A DNA stretch of 30,261 nucleotides from CBDUVZ01 sp965370805. GTDB lineage: Bacteria > Hydrothermota > Tepidihabitantia > Tepidihabitantales > Tepidihabitantaceae. Of this stretch, positions 13,728 to 21,948 are shown piece by piece. Location of the stretch: the NCBI GenBank assembly GCA_965370805.1, contig CBDUVZ010000021.1:1-30261 (forward strand). The letters are read 5' to 3'. The position numbers were made by a program, and so were the translations under genes. Position 1 is the stretch's first letter. The number at the start of each line of letters is the position of its first letter. The notes beneath the pieces were generated by a model. It had not been told where the DNA came from. It saw only the letters and a program-made list of their open reading frames with translations, and searched no databases.

Positions 13728-14149
13728 CAGTCCCGCAGCGCTCCCATCACAGTTGCCTCACACGCCAGTTCATCGCCGACGTGCGCCCAGCCTTTGATCT
13801 TGTAGATTCCGGCCCGGGCGCCCAGTACCGTCGCACTGAGCAGCAGCCGCTCGCCCGGACTCACCTGGCGCCGGAACCGCACTCTGTCGATTCCGGCAAA
13901 CAGTGTCTTCTTCCCCTCGCGGTCTTCCTGCCGGGCCAGCACAAGCAGGATTCCGGTCTGGGCAATCGCTTCCACCATCAGCACGCCCGGCAGAACCGGG
14001 AACCCGGGAAAGTGCCCGGCGAAGAAGAACTCGTCCGGTCTGATATCGCGGTAGGCCTCAATCCGATTCTCTTCGAGCTTGGTCACTTCATCGACAAACA
14101 GAAACGGCTCCCGGTGCGGCAGCAGCCGCTTGATCTCCTCCAGATTCAT
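13727..14149 (-). CDS. fabZ: 3-hydroxyacyl-ACP dehydratase FabZ
   Basis: Dehydrates 3-hydroxyacyl-ACP in fatty acid elongation. It competes with LpxA for the same substrate, which explains the placement. The 140-residue hotdog protein has LLPHREPFLFVDEV near the start and FAGHFPGFPVLPGVLMVEAI, with catalytic H46 and E60. The C-terminus KGWAHVGDELACEATVMGAL is normal. ATG 14149 is chosen at the start of homology; its ATGA overlaps the lpxC stop. Some phyla fuse LpxC and FabZ in one polypeptide; here the same order is kept as two cistrons overlapping by 4 nt. Confidence 0.95.
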   Translation of the reverse strand: MNLEEIKRLLPHREPFLFVDEVTKLEENRIEAYRDIRPDEFFFAGHFPGFPVLPGVLMVEAIAQTGILLVLARQEDREGKKTLFAGIDRVRFRRQVSPGERLLLSATVLGARAGIYKIKGWAHVGDELACEATVMGALRD

Positions 14150-14928
14150 GATGCCTCCGATTGTCGCTTGAGGGCCTCCACCAGAACGTGGTTCAGCCGG
14201 TGCCCGGGCCTGAATGCGAACAGTTCCGCTTGCAGCCGCCTGCCCAGCAGGGCAAGATCGCCAAGCAGATCGAGCAGCTTGTGGCGGCAGACCTCGGCGG
14301 GCAGCCGCGGCCACTGCGGCACGACGAAACGTCCCTGCCGTTTCAGCCGGAACCGCAGGCCCCATGTCTTCTGCAGGAACTCCGGACTCTGCCTGGTTCT
14401 CACAAACGTCCGGGCCGGCGCAATCTGGCGTTCAAATACCGTCGGGCTGACCTTCACCGCCACGAACTGCGCCCCGAACTCCGGGAACCGAACCAGGCAG
14501 TTGATGCGCAGCTTGTCGGACGGCACCGCGGCGATAAAGCCATCGTCCTTCTCGACGAGCACCGGCCCTGCCGGCCGCCAGGAACTCATCTCGCCGCGCC
14601 GGACCAGGCCTGCTCTCCTGAAAGCCTGAACGTAGGGACGGCTGCTGCCGTCCAGAACGGGCATCCCACTGCCGGACACGTCCACCGCAAGGTCGGTCAC
14701 ACCCAGCCCGGAGCATGCCGCCAGCAGATGCTCAACCATCCGGATTGTCCGGCGGCCCTGGCCCAGACAGGTAGCATGCCCGGAAACGCGTGCGTTGTCG
14801 ATGTCCGCCCGCAGGCTGTCGTTGAAGACAATACCGTGCCCTGCCGGCGCCGACGACAGGACGACCTCGACTTGGCGCATCTGCGGGTGGTCAAGCCCCG
14901 ATATCCGGGCCGGTTTCCGGATCGTCAT
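14146..14928 (-). CDS. lpxC: UDP-3-O-acyl-N-acetylglucosamine deacetylase LpxC
   Basis: Zinc deacetylase, the committed step of lipid A synthesis. Zinc ligands are visible as H67 (MVEHLLAA), H216 and D220 (RHKLLDLLGDLALLG), and the catalytic base H243 in GHRLNH. GMPVLDGSSRPYVQAF also matches the family. At 260 residues it is about 40 shorter than E. coli LpxC. In the N-terminal strand the usual V-G-L-H-S-G is SGLDHPQ, a variant of the substrate-lining segment, but the core is intact. The ATG overlaps the lpxD stop (ATGA), and its own stop overlaps fabZ. Confidence 0.93.
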   Translation of the reverse strand: MTIRKPARISGLDHPQMRQVEVVLSSAPAGHGIVFNDSLRADIDNARVSGHATCLGQGRRTIRMVEHLLAACSGLGVTDLAVDVSGSGMPVLDGSSRPYVQAFRRAGLVRRGEMSSWRPAGPVLVEKDDGFIAAVPSDKLRINCLVRFPEFGAQFVAVKVSPTVFERQIAPARTFVRTRQSPEFLQKTWGLRFRLKRQGRFVVPQWPRLPAEVCRHKLLDLLGDLALLGRRLQAELFAFRPGHRLNHVLVEALKRQSEAS

Positions 14929-15575
14929 TCCTGCTGTCCGTCTCCCCCGAACTTACGCCAGAGCCGCGCCCAGAGCCGCTGGGTCCGACGATGAGGTCGG
15001 GCTGGGATGCCGGAGTAGCGAGCGCCGGCCGGCACCGAACGGAAGACCGCAGACTTGGCGAGTATGACCGCCTCGTCGCCGACTGTGACATGATCCCGGA
15101 TGCCGGACTGGCCGGCAAGTATCACCCCGTTGCCGAGCCGGGAACTGCCGGCAATGCCGGCCTGGGCAATGATAATGCAGTCCTGTCCAACTCCAACATT
15201 GTGGCCGATGTGGACCTGGCAATCAATCTTGGTGCCCCGCCCGATTCTGGTTTCCCGCCCTTCCTTGGCCCGCGCAATTGTGACATTGGCCCCGATTTCG
15301 ACGTCGTCTTCAATAACGACCTTGCCGGTGTGCGGCAGACGATAGTACCGGCCGTCCCGCTGTTCGTATCCGAACCCGTCGAAGCCGATTGAGCTGCCCG
15401 GACCGATTGTGACTCGGGAACCAACCGTCGTTCTGCCGTCGAGTGTCACGTTCGGATGTATCACCGTATCATCACCGACCGTAACCTCCGGGCCGATGTA
15501 CACAAACAGCCCGATTCTCGCGCTCGGGGCTACTGTCGCCCGGGGCGAAATCCCGCAGGCCTCAGGGCTTTTCAA
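14925..15575 (-). CDS. lpxD: LpxD-like UDP-3-O-acylglucosamine N-acyltransferase lacking the N-terminal domain
   Basis: Third lipid A step: N-acylation of UDP-3-O-acyl-glucosamine. Almost the whole product is beta-helix. ATVAPSARIGLFVYIGPEV is followed by SIGFDGFGYEQRDG (the G-F-G-Y loop) and KIDCQVHIGHNVGVGQDCII, with the His pair used in catalysis, then LAGQSGIRDHVTVGDEAVI. The ~100-residue uridine-binding N-terminal domain of standard LpxD is absent: the recognisable region starts only ~15 nt after the ompH stop. No ATG or GTG fits; TTG 15575, overlapping ompH by 14 nt, is the most plausible start. Either a naturally short form or a deletion. Its stop overlaps the lpxC start. Confidence 0.8.
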   Translation of the reverse strand: MKSPEACGISPRATVAPSARIGLFVYIGPEVTVGDDTVIHPNVTLDGRTTVGSRVTIGPGSSIGFDGFGYEQRDGRYYRLPHTGKVVIEDDVEIGANVTIARAKEGRETRIGRGTKIDCQVHIGHNVGVGQDCIIIAQAGIAGSSRLGNGVILAGQSGIRDHVTVGDEAVILAKSAVFRSVPAGARYSGIPARPHRRTQRLWARLWRKFGGDGQQE

Positions 15576-16515
15576 CGCTCGTGAGCAGAATCTGAACCAC
15601 CCCACCAATCTGTTCCCGCAGGTCCTCAACCCGGGCGGCCTCGCCGGTCTCGGTCGTGACCGACATGTTCAACCCTACATCGATAATCGTCAGCGTGAAT
15701 TCGATCCGCCGGTCCTGCTTGCTGCACTCGCCGTAGATGACGTAGTCAGCACTGACCCTTCTGGCCACATCCAGTACTTCCCCCTCCTGCAGCTCCCGCT
15801 CCTGCAGACCCAATGTCCGAAGTTGTTCGTTCACTTCCTGGTTTGCCGCCATATCCACTCTCGACTGACCTCGAGCAAGGTCGTAGACGAACTGCCTTAT
15901 CTGGTACCCGATTCTGTCCTGACGCGCCTCGTCGTTGCTCTCGAATATCGGCATGATGGCGTAGACGAGCTTCTCCGTGCCCGTCGGGCCGACCGGCACG
16001 AACTCCCGGTTCAACTCCTCAATCACCAGTTCGGTCAGGTCCAGACCGCTCACGGCGTAGACCACGTCAGTCTGGGATGCGTCGAGCACGAGCGCGAAAC
16101 CCTCTTCTTCGGCGAGCTTGGTAACCGCCTCGTTGATCTTCTCGACTATCGGGGCGATAAGCTCGGCGTTCTTCTGGTCGATCTTCCCCCCGGTCCGGTA
16201 CACGTCATCGACGTAGCTGTCGTAGCGTCGCTTTCGCTGGTCCACCTCGGCCTGCTTGGCCCGCTTCCCTTCTTCGGAAAGCGTGAGCTCTTGGGACTCG
16301 TACTCCTCCTTCGCGTCCTCGTACTCCTGCCGTAGTGAATCGGCCTCGGCCTGGAACCCGGCGATTTCCTCATCCAACTCTTCCTTTGCTTCCGTGGCCG
16401 CTTCGTACTCGGCGATGACCTCGTCCGAATCGACGAAACCCACCTTGTACTCTTTTGCCGGTGACTGCATCACCGCGACGAATGCTACTCCGACTGCAAC
16501 CCAGCGCAAAAACAT
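15562..16515 (-). CDS. OmpH/Skp-like periplasmic chaperone fused to a TolB-N/FlgO-like domain
   Basis: Residues 1-20 are a signal peptide (MFLRWVAVGVAFVAVMQSPA). Residues 21-150 form an OmpH/Skp domain with a long charged coiled coil (EYEAATEAKEELDEEIAGFQ, onward to the 110s) closed by the usual VTKLAEEEGFALVLDAS. Skp escorts outer-membrane proteins through the periplasm, and skp commonly lies beside lpxD. The last ~135 residues (VYAIMPIFESNDEARQDRIG, LRTLGLQERELQEGE, VARRVSADYVIYGECS) resemble TolB-N/FlgO/CsgG-type periplasmic domains, an unusual addition. ATG 16515 has a GAGGAGG site that overlaps the end of mtaB (10-nt gap). Standard OmpH is ~170 residues; this one is 317. Confidence 0.8.
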   Translation of the reverse strand: MFLRWVAVGVAFVAVMQSPAKEYKVGFVDSDEVIAEYEAATEAKEELDEEIAGFQAEADSLRQEYEDAKEEYESQELTLSEEGKRAKQAEVDQRKRRYDSYVDDVYRTGGKIDQKNAELIAPIVEKINEAVTKLAEEEGFALVLDASQTDVVYAVSGLDLTELVIEELNREFVPVGPTGTEKLVYAIMPIFESNDEARQDRIGYQIRQFVYDLARGQSRVDMAANQEVNEQLRTLGLQERELQEGEVLDVARRVSADYVIYGECSKQDRRIEFTLTIIDVGLNMSVTTETGEAARVEDLREQIGGVVQILLTSVEKP

Positions 16516-16525
16516 CTGACCTCCT

Positions 16526-17779
16526 CTAGTTATCGGCCACCCCGGCAGCGAAACCAACCCGCCCGACGACTTGCCCGCCGGTCTCCACTACCCGGCCCGT
16601 GTAGCGTCCTTCTGTTCTGCCGATCAGCAGTCTGACCGGACTCCTGCCCGGACAGAACGCATCCATCTCCGGCGCCACCCGGATGTAGTTATCGGTCAGT
16701 GCTGCAGCACCCGATTCCGGGACTGCGAACCTGACCTTGCCGACGAACGAACTCCGGTACTCGTCTCGCCGGCGACTCGATATCTCCCGTAGCCGGTGCA
16801 CCCGACATTTCTTCTCAGCGGCCTGCACGCCGTCGGCCATCGAATACGCGCGCGTACCGGGCCGGGGAGAATACGGAAAAACGTGCAGATACCCCGGCCG
16901 CAGCCGGTCGACAAAGGAACAGGTACGCTCAAACGACTCGCCGTCCTCACCAGGCAGACCGGCAATCACATCGGCCCCGATGTTGGCCTCGGGACGGACC
17001 CGCCTGATTTCCCGGACGAGTTGCTCGTACTTCCCGCTGTCACACCGCCTGCCCATTCGCGCAAGCACACGGTCATCGCCCGACTGCAGCGGAAGATGGA
17101 AATGCGGGCAGATGCGCGGGTCGGCCAGCCGCTCAATCAGTCCGGAGTTCAGCGTATCCGGCTCCAGTGACGCAAGCCGGATTCGGAAATAATCCGGCCG
17201 AGCCAGCAGGGAATCGAGCAGTCCGGCAAGGCCCAGACCCGAATCGCTCCGGTAGCTACCGAGATTCAGACCGGTGAGTACAACTTCGTGGAATCCGGCG
17301 GCCAGCAGCTCGTCAAACCGCTGCCCCACTTCTTCCGGAGCAAGTGACGCGGGTTTCCCCCGCAGTGTGGCGGCTGCGCAGTAGGCGCAACCCCGATCAC
17401 ATCCGTCCTGAACTTTCAGCACCGCCCGACTGCGAATCGGCTCCGGACCATAACCGGCCAGCACAATCCGTTTCTTCTCGTTATCCCAGACCTCGGCTAC
17501 TCCCGGGATACTGCTGACCCGTTCCGGCGAGCGCTGAACCAGGCAGCCGATGACCGTAACGCGGGGCCGGGATTCCAGGCGGCACAACCTCCTGATGAGT
17601 TGAACGGAACTGCGGTCGGCCGACGCGGTAACAGTACATGTGTTCACAAAGCACTCGTCGGCCTCTGCCGGACTGTCAACGAACTCAGCCCCCTGCCGAC
17701 GCAACCGCGCCCGCAGGATATCGCTCTCGGACTGGTTCAGGCGACAGCCAACCGTCAGTATGGCAACTTTCGTCCGAAC
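16526..17779 (-). CDS. mtaB: tRNA t6A37 methylthiotransferase MtaB (radical SAM)
   Basis: Adds a methylthio group to t6A37 of tRNA. The N-terminal UPF0004 domain holds a [4Fe-4S] cluster (VGCRLNQSESD, FVNTCTVT, VIGCLVQ). The radical-SAM motif is CDRGCAYC (C-x3-C-x2-C), followed by EVVLTGLNLGSYRSD and HFHLPLQSGDDRVLARMGR. A TRAM-like end (GRTEGRYTGRVVETGGQVVG) closes the protein. The conserved N-terminus KVAILTVGCRLNQSESD lies upstream of the first conventional start (TTG 17704), and no ATG, GTG or TTG occurs in frame before it. I extend to GTT 17779, where homologues start (M/V-R-T-K-V). An altered start or a sequence error is likely. Confidence 0.85.
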   Translation of the reverse strand, partial: VRTKVAILTVGCRLNQSESDILRARLRRQGAEFVDSPAEADECFVNTCTVTASADRSSVQLIRRLCRLESRPRVTVIGCLVQRSPERVSSIPGVAEVWDNEKKRIVLAGYGPEPIRSRAVLKVQDGCDRGCAYCAAATLRGKPASLAPEEVGQRFDELLAAGFHEVVLTGLNLGSYRSDSGLGLAGLLDSLLARPDYFRIRLASLEPDTLNSGLIERLADPRICPHFHLPLQSGDDRVLARMGRRCDSGKYEQLVREIRRVRPEANIGADVIAGLPGEDGESFERTCSFVDRLRPGYLHVFPYSPRPGTRAYSMADGVQAAEKKCRVHRLREISSRRRDEYRSSFVGKVRFAVPESGAAALTDNYIRVAPEMDAFCPGRSPVRLLIGRTEGRYTGRVVETGGQVVGRVGFAAGVADN

Positions 17780-17820
17780 TCCCTGCCAGCAGGACCGGTT
17801 CCTCCGGATGGCGCTACCGA

Positions 17821-19533
17821 CTACTCCTCGTCCAGCCCCCGAAGGTGATCTTCCATAGTGAAATGGTCCGTCATCTCCTCTTCCGGCTCGCGGACGCGCT
17901 CCCGCCTGGGCCTCCTGCGTGCGCGCGGTTCCTCCTGCTCAGGCTCGATCTCACCGTGCACCGCCCGCTCGCTCAGCGCGATTCGCCGATGACCCAGGTC
18001 AATCCGGACTACCTTCAGTTCCAGTTCCTCGCCGATCTGATACTTCTCCTTGGCCTTCTTGCCGCCGCGCGTGAGTTGGCTGAGCGGCACGAATCCCTCG
18101 ATGTCGTGCTGAAGACTGACCACCACTCCGGGTTTGGGCAGATCGACAATCCGGGCCTTGATTACGTCGCCCTCGCTGACTTCCTTGCTGATCTGGTAGA
18201 ACGGGTCCTCCTGCGTCTGCTTCAACCCGAGCGTAATCCGGCGGTTTTCCTTGTCGATGCTGAGAACCACGGGGTTGAGCGTCTGACCCTTCTTGAGCTC
18301 CTCACGCGGGTGATGAATCCGCTTCGTCCAGGAGATATCGGCATTGTGAATCAGTCCCTCAATGCCCTCCTCGATTTCCACGAAAGCCCCGAATTCCTTG
18401 AGCGCTCGAACCTTGCCCTCAACCCGCTGGCCGACGCTGTATTTCTCCTCGATCAACGACCACGGGTCGGGCATCGTCTGCTTGAGCCCAAGGGAAATCC
18501 GGCGGTTCTCCTTGTCGATATTCAGGACCACTGCTTCGATCTCTTCCTCCACCCGGAGAATCTGCGACGGGTGATGGATTGACTTGGTCCATGACATCTC
18601 GGAGATATGGATCAGCCCCTCGATTCCCTTCTCCAACTCGACAAACGCACCGTACTCCGCGAGCGTAGTGACCCGGCCCCTTATCCGCGTGCCAATCGGG
18701 TACTTCTCCTCCACTCTCTCCCACGGATGCTCGGTCAACTGCTTCAACCCGACGGTAATCCGACCGGTGCTCTCATCGGCCGAAAGCACTTTCACTTTCA
18801 GGTCGTCGCCGACGTTCACAACCTCCTTGGGGTGAACCACCTTGTTCCAAGCAAGGTCGGAGATATGCAGCAGGGCATCCACCCCGCCGATATCAACGAA
18901 CGCCCCGAAATCGGTTATCGTCTTCACCGTACCCTCAATGACGTCGCCGACACCGATCCGGGCGAACAACTCCCGGCGCGCCTGCGCCTGGAGTTCCTCA
19001 AGCAGAACCCGCCGGGAAACGACGATGTTCTTCTTGAACCAGTTCACGGAGATGATCTTCACTTCGAGCTGCTTGCCGACCAGGGCATCCAGATTCGGCA
19101 CCGGCCGCAGGTCCACTTGTGAACCGGGCAGGAAGGCATCCAGGCCCATGACCTCAACGGCCAGGCCGCCCTTGACCCGCTTGATTACCGTCGCGGGCAC
19201 GCCTTCCGAGCTCTCGGATTTCTCCTTGATGCTGTTCCAAGCGAGCTGGAAATCGGCCTTTTTCTTCGAGATAACCGGGAATCCATCCCTGTCTTCGATG
19301 GCGTCGAGGTACACCTTGACCTCTTGGCCCTCGGCCACCTCGGCGGGATTCCTGAACTGCTCGAGCGGCAGAATGCCTTCTGCCTTCAGGCCGAGATCAA
19401 TAAGAACCGCTTTGGGCAGCTTCTTGATAATCGTGCCCGACACAATCTCGCCCTCTTTCAGTGAAGGGAATGAACCTTCATATATGTCGACCGCCTTTTC
19501 CTCGGCGGCGACGTCCTTGGTTTCCTCGATCAT
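17821..19533 (-). CDS. rpsA: 30S ribosomal protein S1, six S1 domains
   Basis: RNA-binding protein that brings mRNA to the 30S subunit. Six S1/OB repeats are visible at about 27-95, 111-177, 193-262, 280-350, 365-437 and 452-520. Repeats 3-5 carry the strongest signature (DFGAFVDIGGVDALLHISDL; EYGAFVELEKGIEGLIHISE; EFGAFVEIEEGIEGLIHNAD). The tail is acidic with an Arg-rich block (RARRRPRRERVREPEEE). ATG 19533 has an AAGGAGGAAC site lying within the last codons of ispH, and only 2 nt separate the genes. ispH-rpsA adjacency, even fusion, is known in several phyla. Length 570 is normal. Confidence 0.95.
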   Translation of the reverse strand: MIEETKDVAAEEKAVDIYEGSFPSLKEGEIVSGTIIKKLPKAVLIDLGLKAEGILPLEQFRNPAEVAEGQEVKVYLDAIEDRDGFPVISKKKADFQLAWNSIKEKSESSEGVPATVIKRVKGGLAVEVMGLDAFLPGSQVDLRPVPNLDALVGKQLEVKIISVNWFKKNIVVSRRVLLEELQAQARRELFARIGVGDVIEGTVKTITDFGAFVDIGGVDALLHISDLAWNKVVHPKEVVNVGDDLKVKVLSADESTGRITVGLKQLTEHPWERVEEKYPIGTRIRGRVTTLAEYGAFVELEKGIEGLIHISEMSWTKSIHHPSQILRVEEEIEAVVLNIDKENRRISLGLKQTMPDPWSLIEEKYSVGQRVEGKVRALKEFGAFVEIEEGIEGLIHNADISWTKRIHHPREELKKGQTLNPVVLSIDKENRRITLGLKQTQEDPFYQISKEVSEGDVIKARIVDLPKPGVVVSLQHDIEGFVPLSQLTRGGKKAKEKYQIGEELELKVVRIDLGHRRIALSERAVHGEIEPEQEEPRARRRPRRERVREPEEEMTDHFTMEDHLRGLDEE

Positions 19534-19535
19534 TG

Positions 19536-20375
19536 TTACCGTTCCTCCTTGAAGGGATTTCTCGCGACTGCAGCCACTTCGCGCACTACCCACGCTGGGG
19601 TGGAAGACCCGGCGGCAACCCCGATACTGGCGGTCCTCTGCAGAACCCCGCGGGGCAACTCGGAAGCGCGCTCAACGTAGAGCACCGGTTTCCCAGCGTC
19701 TCGGACAATCTCTGCGAGACGCGAAGTATTGGCGCTGCTCCGCCCGCCCACCACGATGACCAGTTCGGTCTTCCGCACCAGACGCGCGACCGCTTCCTGC
19801 CGGGCCGTCACCTCCTCACAGGTCGTGTCGAAGGCGCGAACCTCAGTATAGCGAAAGCTACTCAGCTTGGCAACAGCTTCCCTGAACCGGGCCGGCGACA
19901 TTGTCGTCTGGGCTACCACCCCGAATTTCCCGGACGTCAGCCTCATCCGGGGAGAATAGACCCTGCCGGCATCCCCGCAGTAACCCAGAATCCCGCGCAC
20001 CTCGGGATGGTTCTTCTCGCCCACCACCACTACCAGGTAGCCCTGCTTCTGCAGGCGGCGGGCAACACTCTGTACTTTGTGCACGTAGGGGCAGGTGGCA
20101 TCGATTGTCCTGATGCCCAGCTTCCGGCACTGACGCAGGACCTCAGGCGGGCAACCGTGAGCCCGGATGACCAATGCGCCGTCCCGAGCCTGACGAACGG
20201 TTCGCACCGCCTTGATCCCCTCGCGCCCGAGTTCCTCCAGCACCAGCGGATTGTGCACCAGCTCGCCGAGCGTATGCACCCGGCCGTACTTCTTCTTGCC
20301 CTCTTTGGCCATCCTGATGGCGCGTTCGACGCCGAAACAGAACCCGGTCGGCCGGGCAACAATCACCCTACGCAT
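19536..20375 (-). CDS. ispH: 4-hydroxy-3-methylbut-2-enyl diphosphate reductase IspH (LytB)
   Basis: Last enzyme of the MEP isoprenoid pathway, giving IPP and DMAPP. The three iron-sulphur cysteines are C13 (PTGFCFGVERAI), C95 (IDATCPYVHK) and C186 (FDTTCEEVT). Substrate-binding histidines are H41 (ELVHNP), H73 (IRAHG) and H123 (KNHPEV). VVGGRSSANTSRLAEI and GVAAGSSTPAWVV are characteristic. Length 279 is normal for the bacterial form. It is the first gene after a 133-bp repeat-filled gap below plsC, so it may be driven from within or through that gap, but I see no clear promoter there. Confidence 0.95.
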   Translation of the reverse strand: MRRVIVARPTGFCFGVERAIRMAKEGKKKYGRVHTLGELVHNPLVLEELGREGIKAVRTVRQARDGALVIRAHGCPPEVLRQCRKLGIRTIDATCPYVHKVQSVARRLQKQGYLVVVVGEKNHPEVRGILGYCGDAGRVYSPRMRLTSGKFGVVAQTTMSPARFREAVAKLSSFRYTEVRAFDTTCEEVTARQEAVARLVRKTELVIVVGGRSSANTSRLAEIVRDAGKPVLYVERASELPRGVLQRTASIGVAAGSSTPAWVVREVAAVARNPFKEER

Positions 20376-20394
20376 GTCCCTGCCCGCTTACCGC

Positions 20395-20580
20395 CAGCCG
20401 CCCACCGCAATCCGCAGTCTGCCTTCCGCCATCCGCACTCTGCGTTCTGCACTCTGCATTCTGACTTCCCTCTCCTTGGCGGCCTTGGCGGTTTGCCTAT
20501 CCGATTCCTCATGCCTCTGTCTTCTCTGCGTCCTCCGCGGCTTTACCTTCTGCACTCTGGCCCCTGACCTTGAACTTCTC
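20395..20580. repeat. cluster of dispersed word repeats between ispH and plsC
   Basis: Successive words: TCCGCAGTCTGCCTTCCGCC and similar (20409-20463), CTTGGCGGCCTTGGCGG (20475-20491, also at 30228-30244), and TCTCTGCGTCCTCCGCGG (20523-20540). The last part, from about 20509, codes for the C-terminal tail of PlsC. Confidence 0.65.
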
Positions 20581-21261
20581 CTCCCGCAGACCCCGGACCC
20601 GCTCTTCGACTACACGGGTCATTGCGGCGTACCCCTCTCGGGTCCGGTCGAACCCGCGAGGGTGAACCGGCTCGCCGAATGAGACCCGGATTCCCCGATT
20701 CCGGTCCGGCCGGCGGCGACACCCTCGCTGCACGAAGTCGCGGTCAACAGCATGGGAGACCCAGGATTTGTCCAGCCCCTGAATCAGTGTCGGCACCACC
20801 GGAACCCGGTTGCGAATGGCCAGCATCCCGACGCCGGGCTTGAACTGGGCGATCTCGCCGGTCTTGCTGCGCGTGCCCTCCGGAAAAAGGACCAGGGTCT
20901 GTCCCGAACGTAGCACTCGCGACCAGCACTTGATTGCCGCAGCGTCGGCTGATCCCCGCCGCACCGGCAAGGCGTTGTACTTCCTGATCAGCCATCCGAA
21001 AAGGCGCGAAGCCCGGAACAACTCCTCCTTGGCCAGGAAATGGAGCTCCCGCATCGCGGCCAAGCCGACGATAACCGGGTCGATATTCGAGACGTGATTC
21101 GACGCCAGTACCTGCGCGCCTGATACAAGTCGATCTCGCCCGGTCACTCGCAATCCCATGAAGTAACTTGCGAGCGGGTTGGCAACCAGCAAAGTGACTC
21201 CCCAGAGCGGCTTCAACCCGCACCCCGCCTGCCGGCCATCCGGCGTCGTGCGAGCGAGCAC
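20509..21261 (-). CDS. plsC: 1-acyl-glycerol-3-phosphate acyltransferase PlsC
   Basis: Acylates lysophosphatidate at the inner membrane to make phosphatidate. The 250-residue frame has a hydrophobic start (LLVANPLASYFMGL), the H-x4-D motif in LASNHVSNIDPVIVG, LVLFPEGTRSKTGEIAQFKP (motif III) and RVPVVPTLIQGLDKSW (motif IV). GTG 21261 overlaps cmk by 49 nt; TTG 21216, overlapping the cmk stop as TTGA, is an equally likely start that leaves all motifs intact. The last ~25 residues (KVRGQSAEGKAAEDAEKTEA) are translated dispersed repeat and probably not ancestral. Cmk-PlsC adjacency is common in several phyla, where they are sometimes fused. Confidence 0.9.
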   Translation of the reverse strand: MLARTTPDGRQAGCGLKPLWGVTLLVANPLASYFMGLRVTGRDRLVSGAQVLASNHVSNIDPVIVGLAAMRELHFLAKEELFRASRLFGWLIRKYNALPVRRGSADAAAIKCWSRVLRSGQTLVLFPEGTRSKTGEIAQFKPGVGMLAIRNRVPVVPTLIQGLDKSWVSHAVDRDFVQRGCRRRPDRNRGIRVSFGEPVHPRGFDRTREGYAAMTRVVEERVRGLREEKFKVRGQSAEGKAAEDAEKTEA

Positions 21262-21926
21262 ACTATTGCGATCTGCTCCTCGATCGTCAGCATGGAAGTA
21301 TCAATCAGCAGCGCGTCCGGGACTCTCAGCAGGGGTGCGATACGTCTGCCCGAGTCAATCCGGTCGCGCTTGACAAGGTTCCGGACAACAGCCTTCCGGC
21401 TGGTTCTCAGCCCCTCTCCCTGCAGTTCCCGTTCTCTCCTTCGAGCGCGCTCTCCGGTGGCGCAGTCCAGGAAAACCTTCAGGTCTGCGTCCGGGAACAC
21501 CACGCTCCCGATGTCCCTTCCCTCGCACACCAGGTTCCTTCCTCCGGCTGCACGTCGCTGCTGTATCACCATCACCTTCCGCACCGCGGGGACAGCCGAC
21601 ACCTCGGATACCAGTTCGCTCACCCGGGGAGTACGTATCTCCCGACTCACATCGCTGCCGTCCAGCTCCACCCGCAGCTTTCCCTGCCGCCAATCAAGGC
21701 CGATTTCGGTTGTCCTGAGAATCCGCGCGAGCAGCCGTTTGTTCTCGGGTTCGATGCCCGAATCGATGACCTTGAGGGTTATCGCCCGGTACATCGCTCC
21801 GGTATCAAGATAGTGAAATCCAAGCCGCCGGGCGCATCCCCGGGCCGTGGTACTCTTGCCCGACCCGGCCGGCCCGTCAATCGCTAGAACGAATCCGTGC
21901 GAGCGACGGCAGCCTGATTCGGCCAT
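21213..21926 (-). CDS. cmk: cytidylate kinase
   Basis: Phosphorylates CMP/dCMP. CMP is released by phospholipid and lipopolysaccharide synthesis, which fits the neighbours. The 237-residue product has Walker A GPAGSGKST (18-26), YLDTGAMYRAITLKVID, LVCEGRDIGSVVFPDADLKV and the lid segment ERARRRERELQGEG. The N-terminal ten residues (MAESGCRRSH) are not conserved, so the start could lie slightly downstream. A weak AGGAAT site precedes ATG 21926. The stop overlaps the preferred plsC start. Confidence 0.93.
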   Translation of the reverse strand: MAESGCRRSHGFVLAIDGPAGSGKSTTARGCARRLGFHYLDTGAMYRAITLKVIDSGIEPENKRLLARILRTTEIGLDWRQGKLRVELDGSDVSREIRTPRVSELVSEVSAVPAVRKVMVIQQRRAAGGRNLVCEGRDIGSVVFPDADLKVFLDCATGERARRRERELQGEGLRTSRKAVVRNLVKRDRIDSGRRIAPLLRVPDALLIDTSMLTIEEQIAIVCSLARRRMAGRRGAG

Positions 21927-21948
21927 TGGTCATATTCCTGCATCCCTG

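Noticed and set aside
13041..13805. Plus-strand open frame of 254 codons over lpxA
   Set aside because: Antisense shadow of the hexapeptide-repeat gene lpxA, without promoter, ribosome site or motifs.
14161..14994. Plus-strand open frame of 277 codons over lpxC
   Set aside because: Lies opposite lpxC, whose zinc ligands are intact; composition is that of a shadow frame.
20395..20580. CRISPR array among the repeated words
   Set aside because: Words are degenerate, of unequal spacing and scattered singly through the window; no constant direct repeat with unique spacers and no cas genes.
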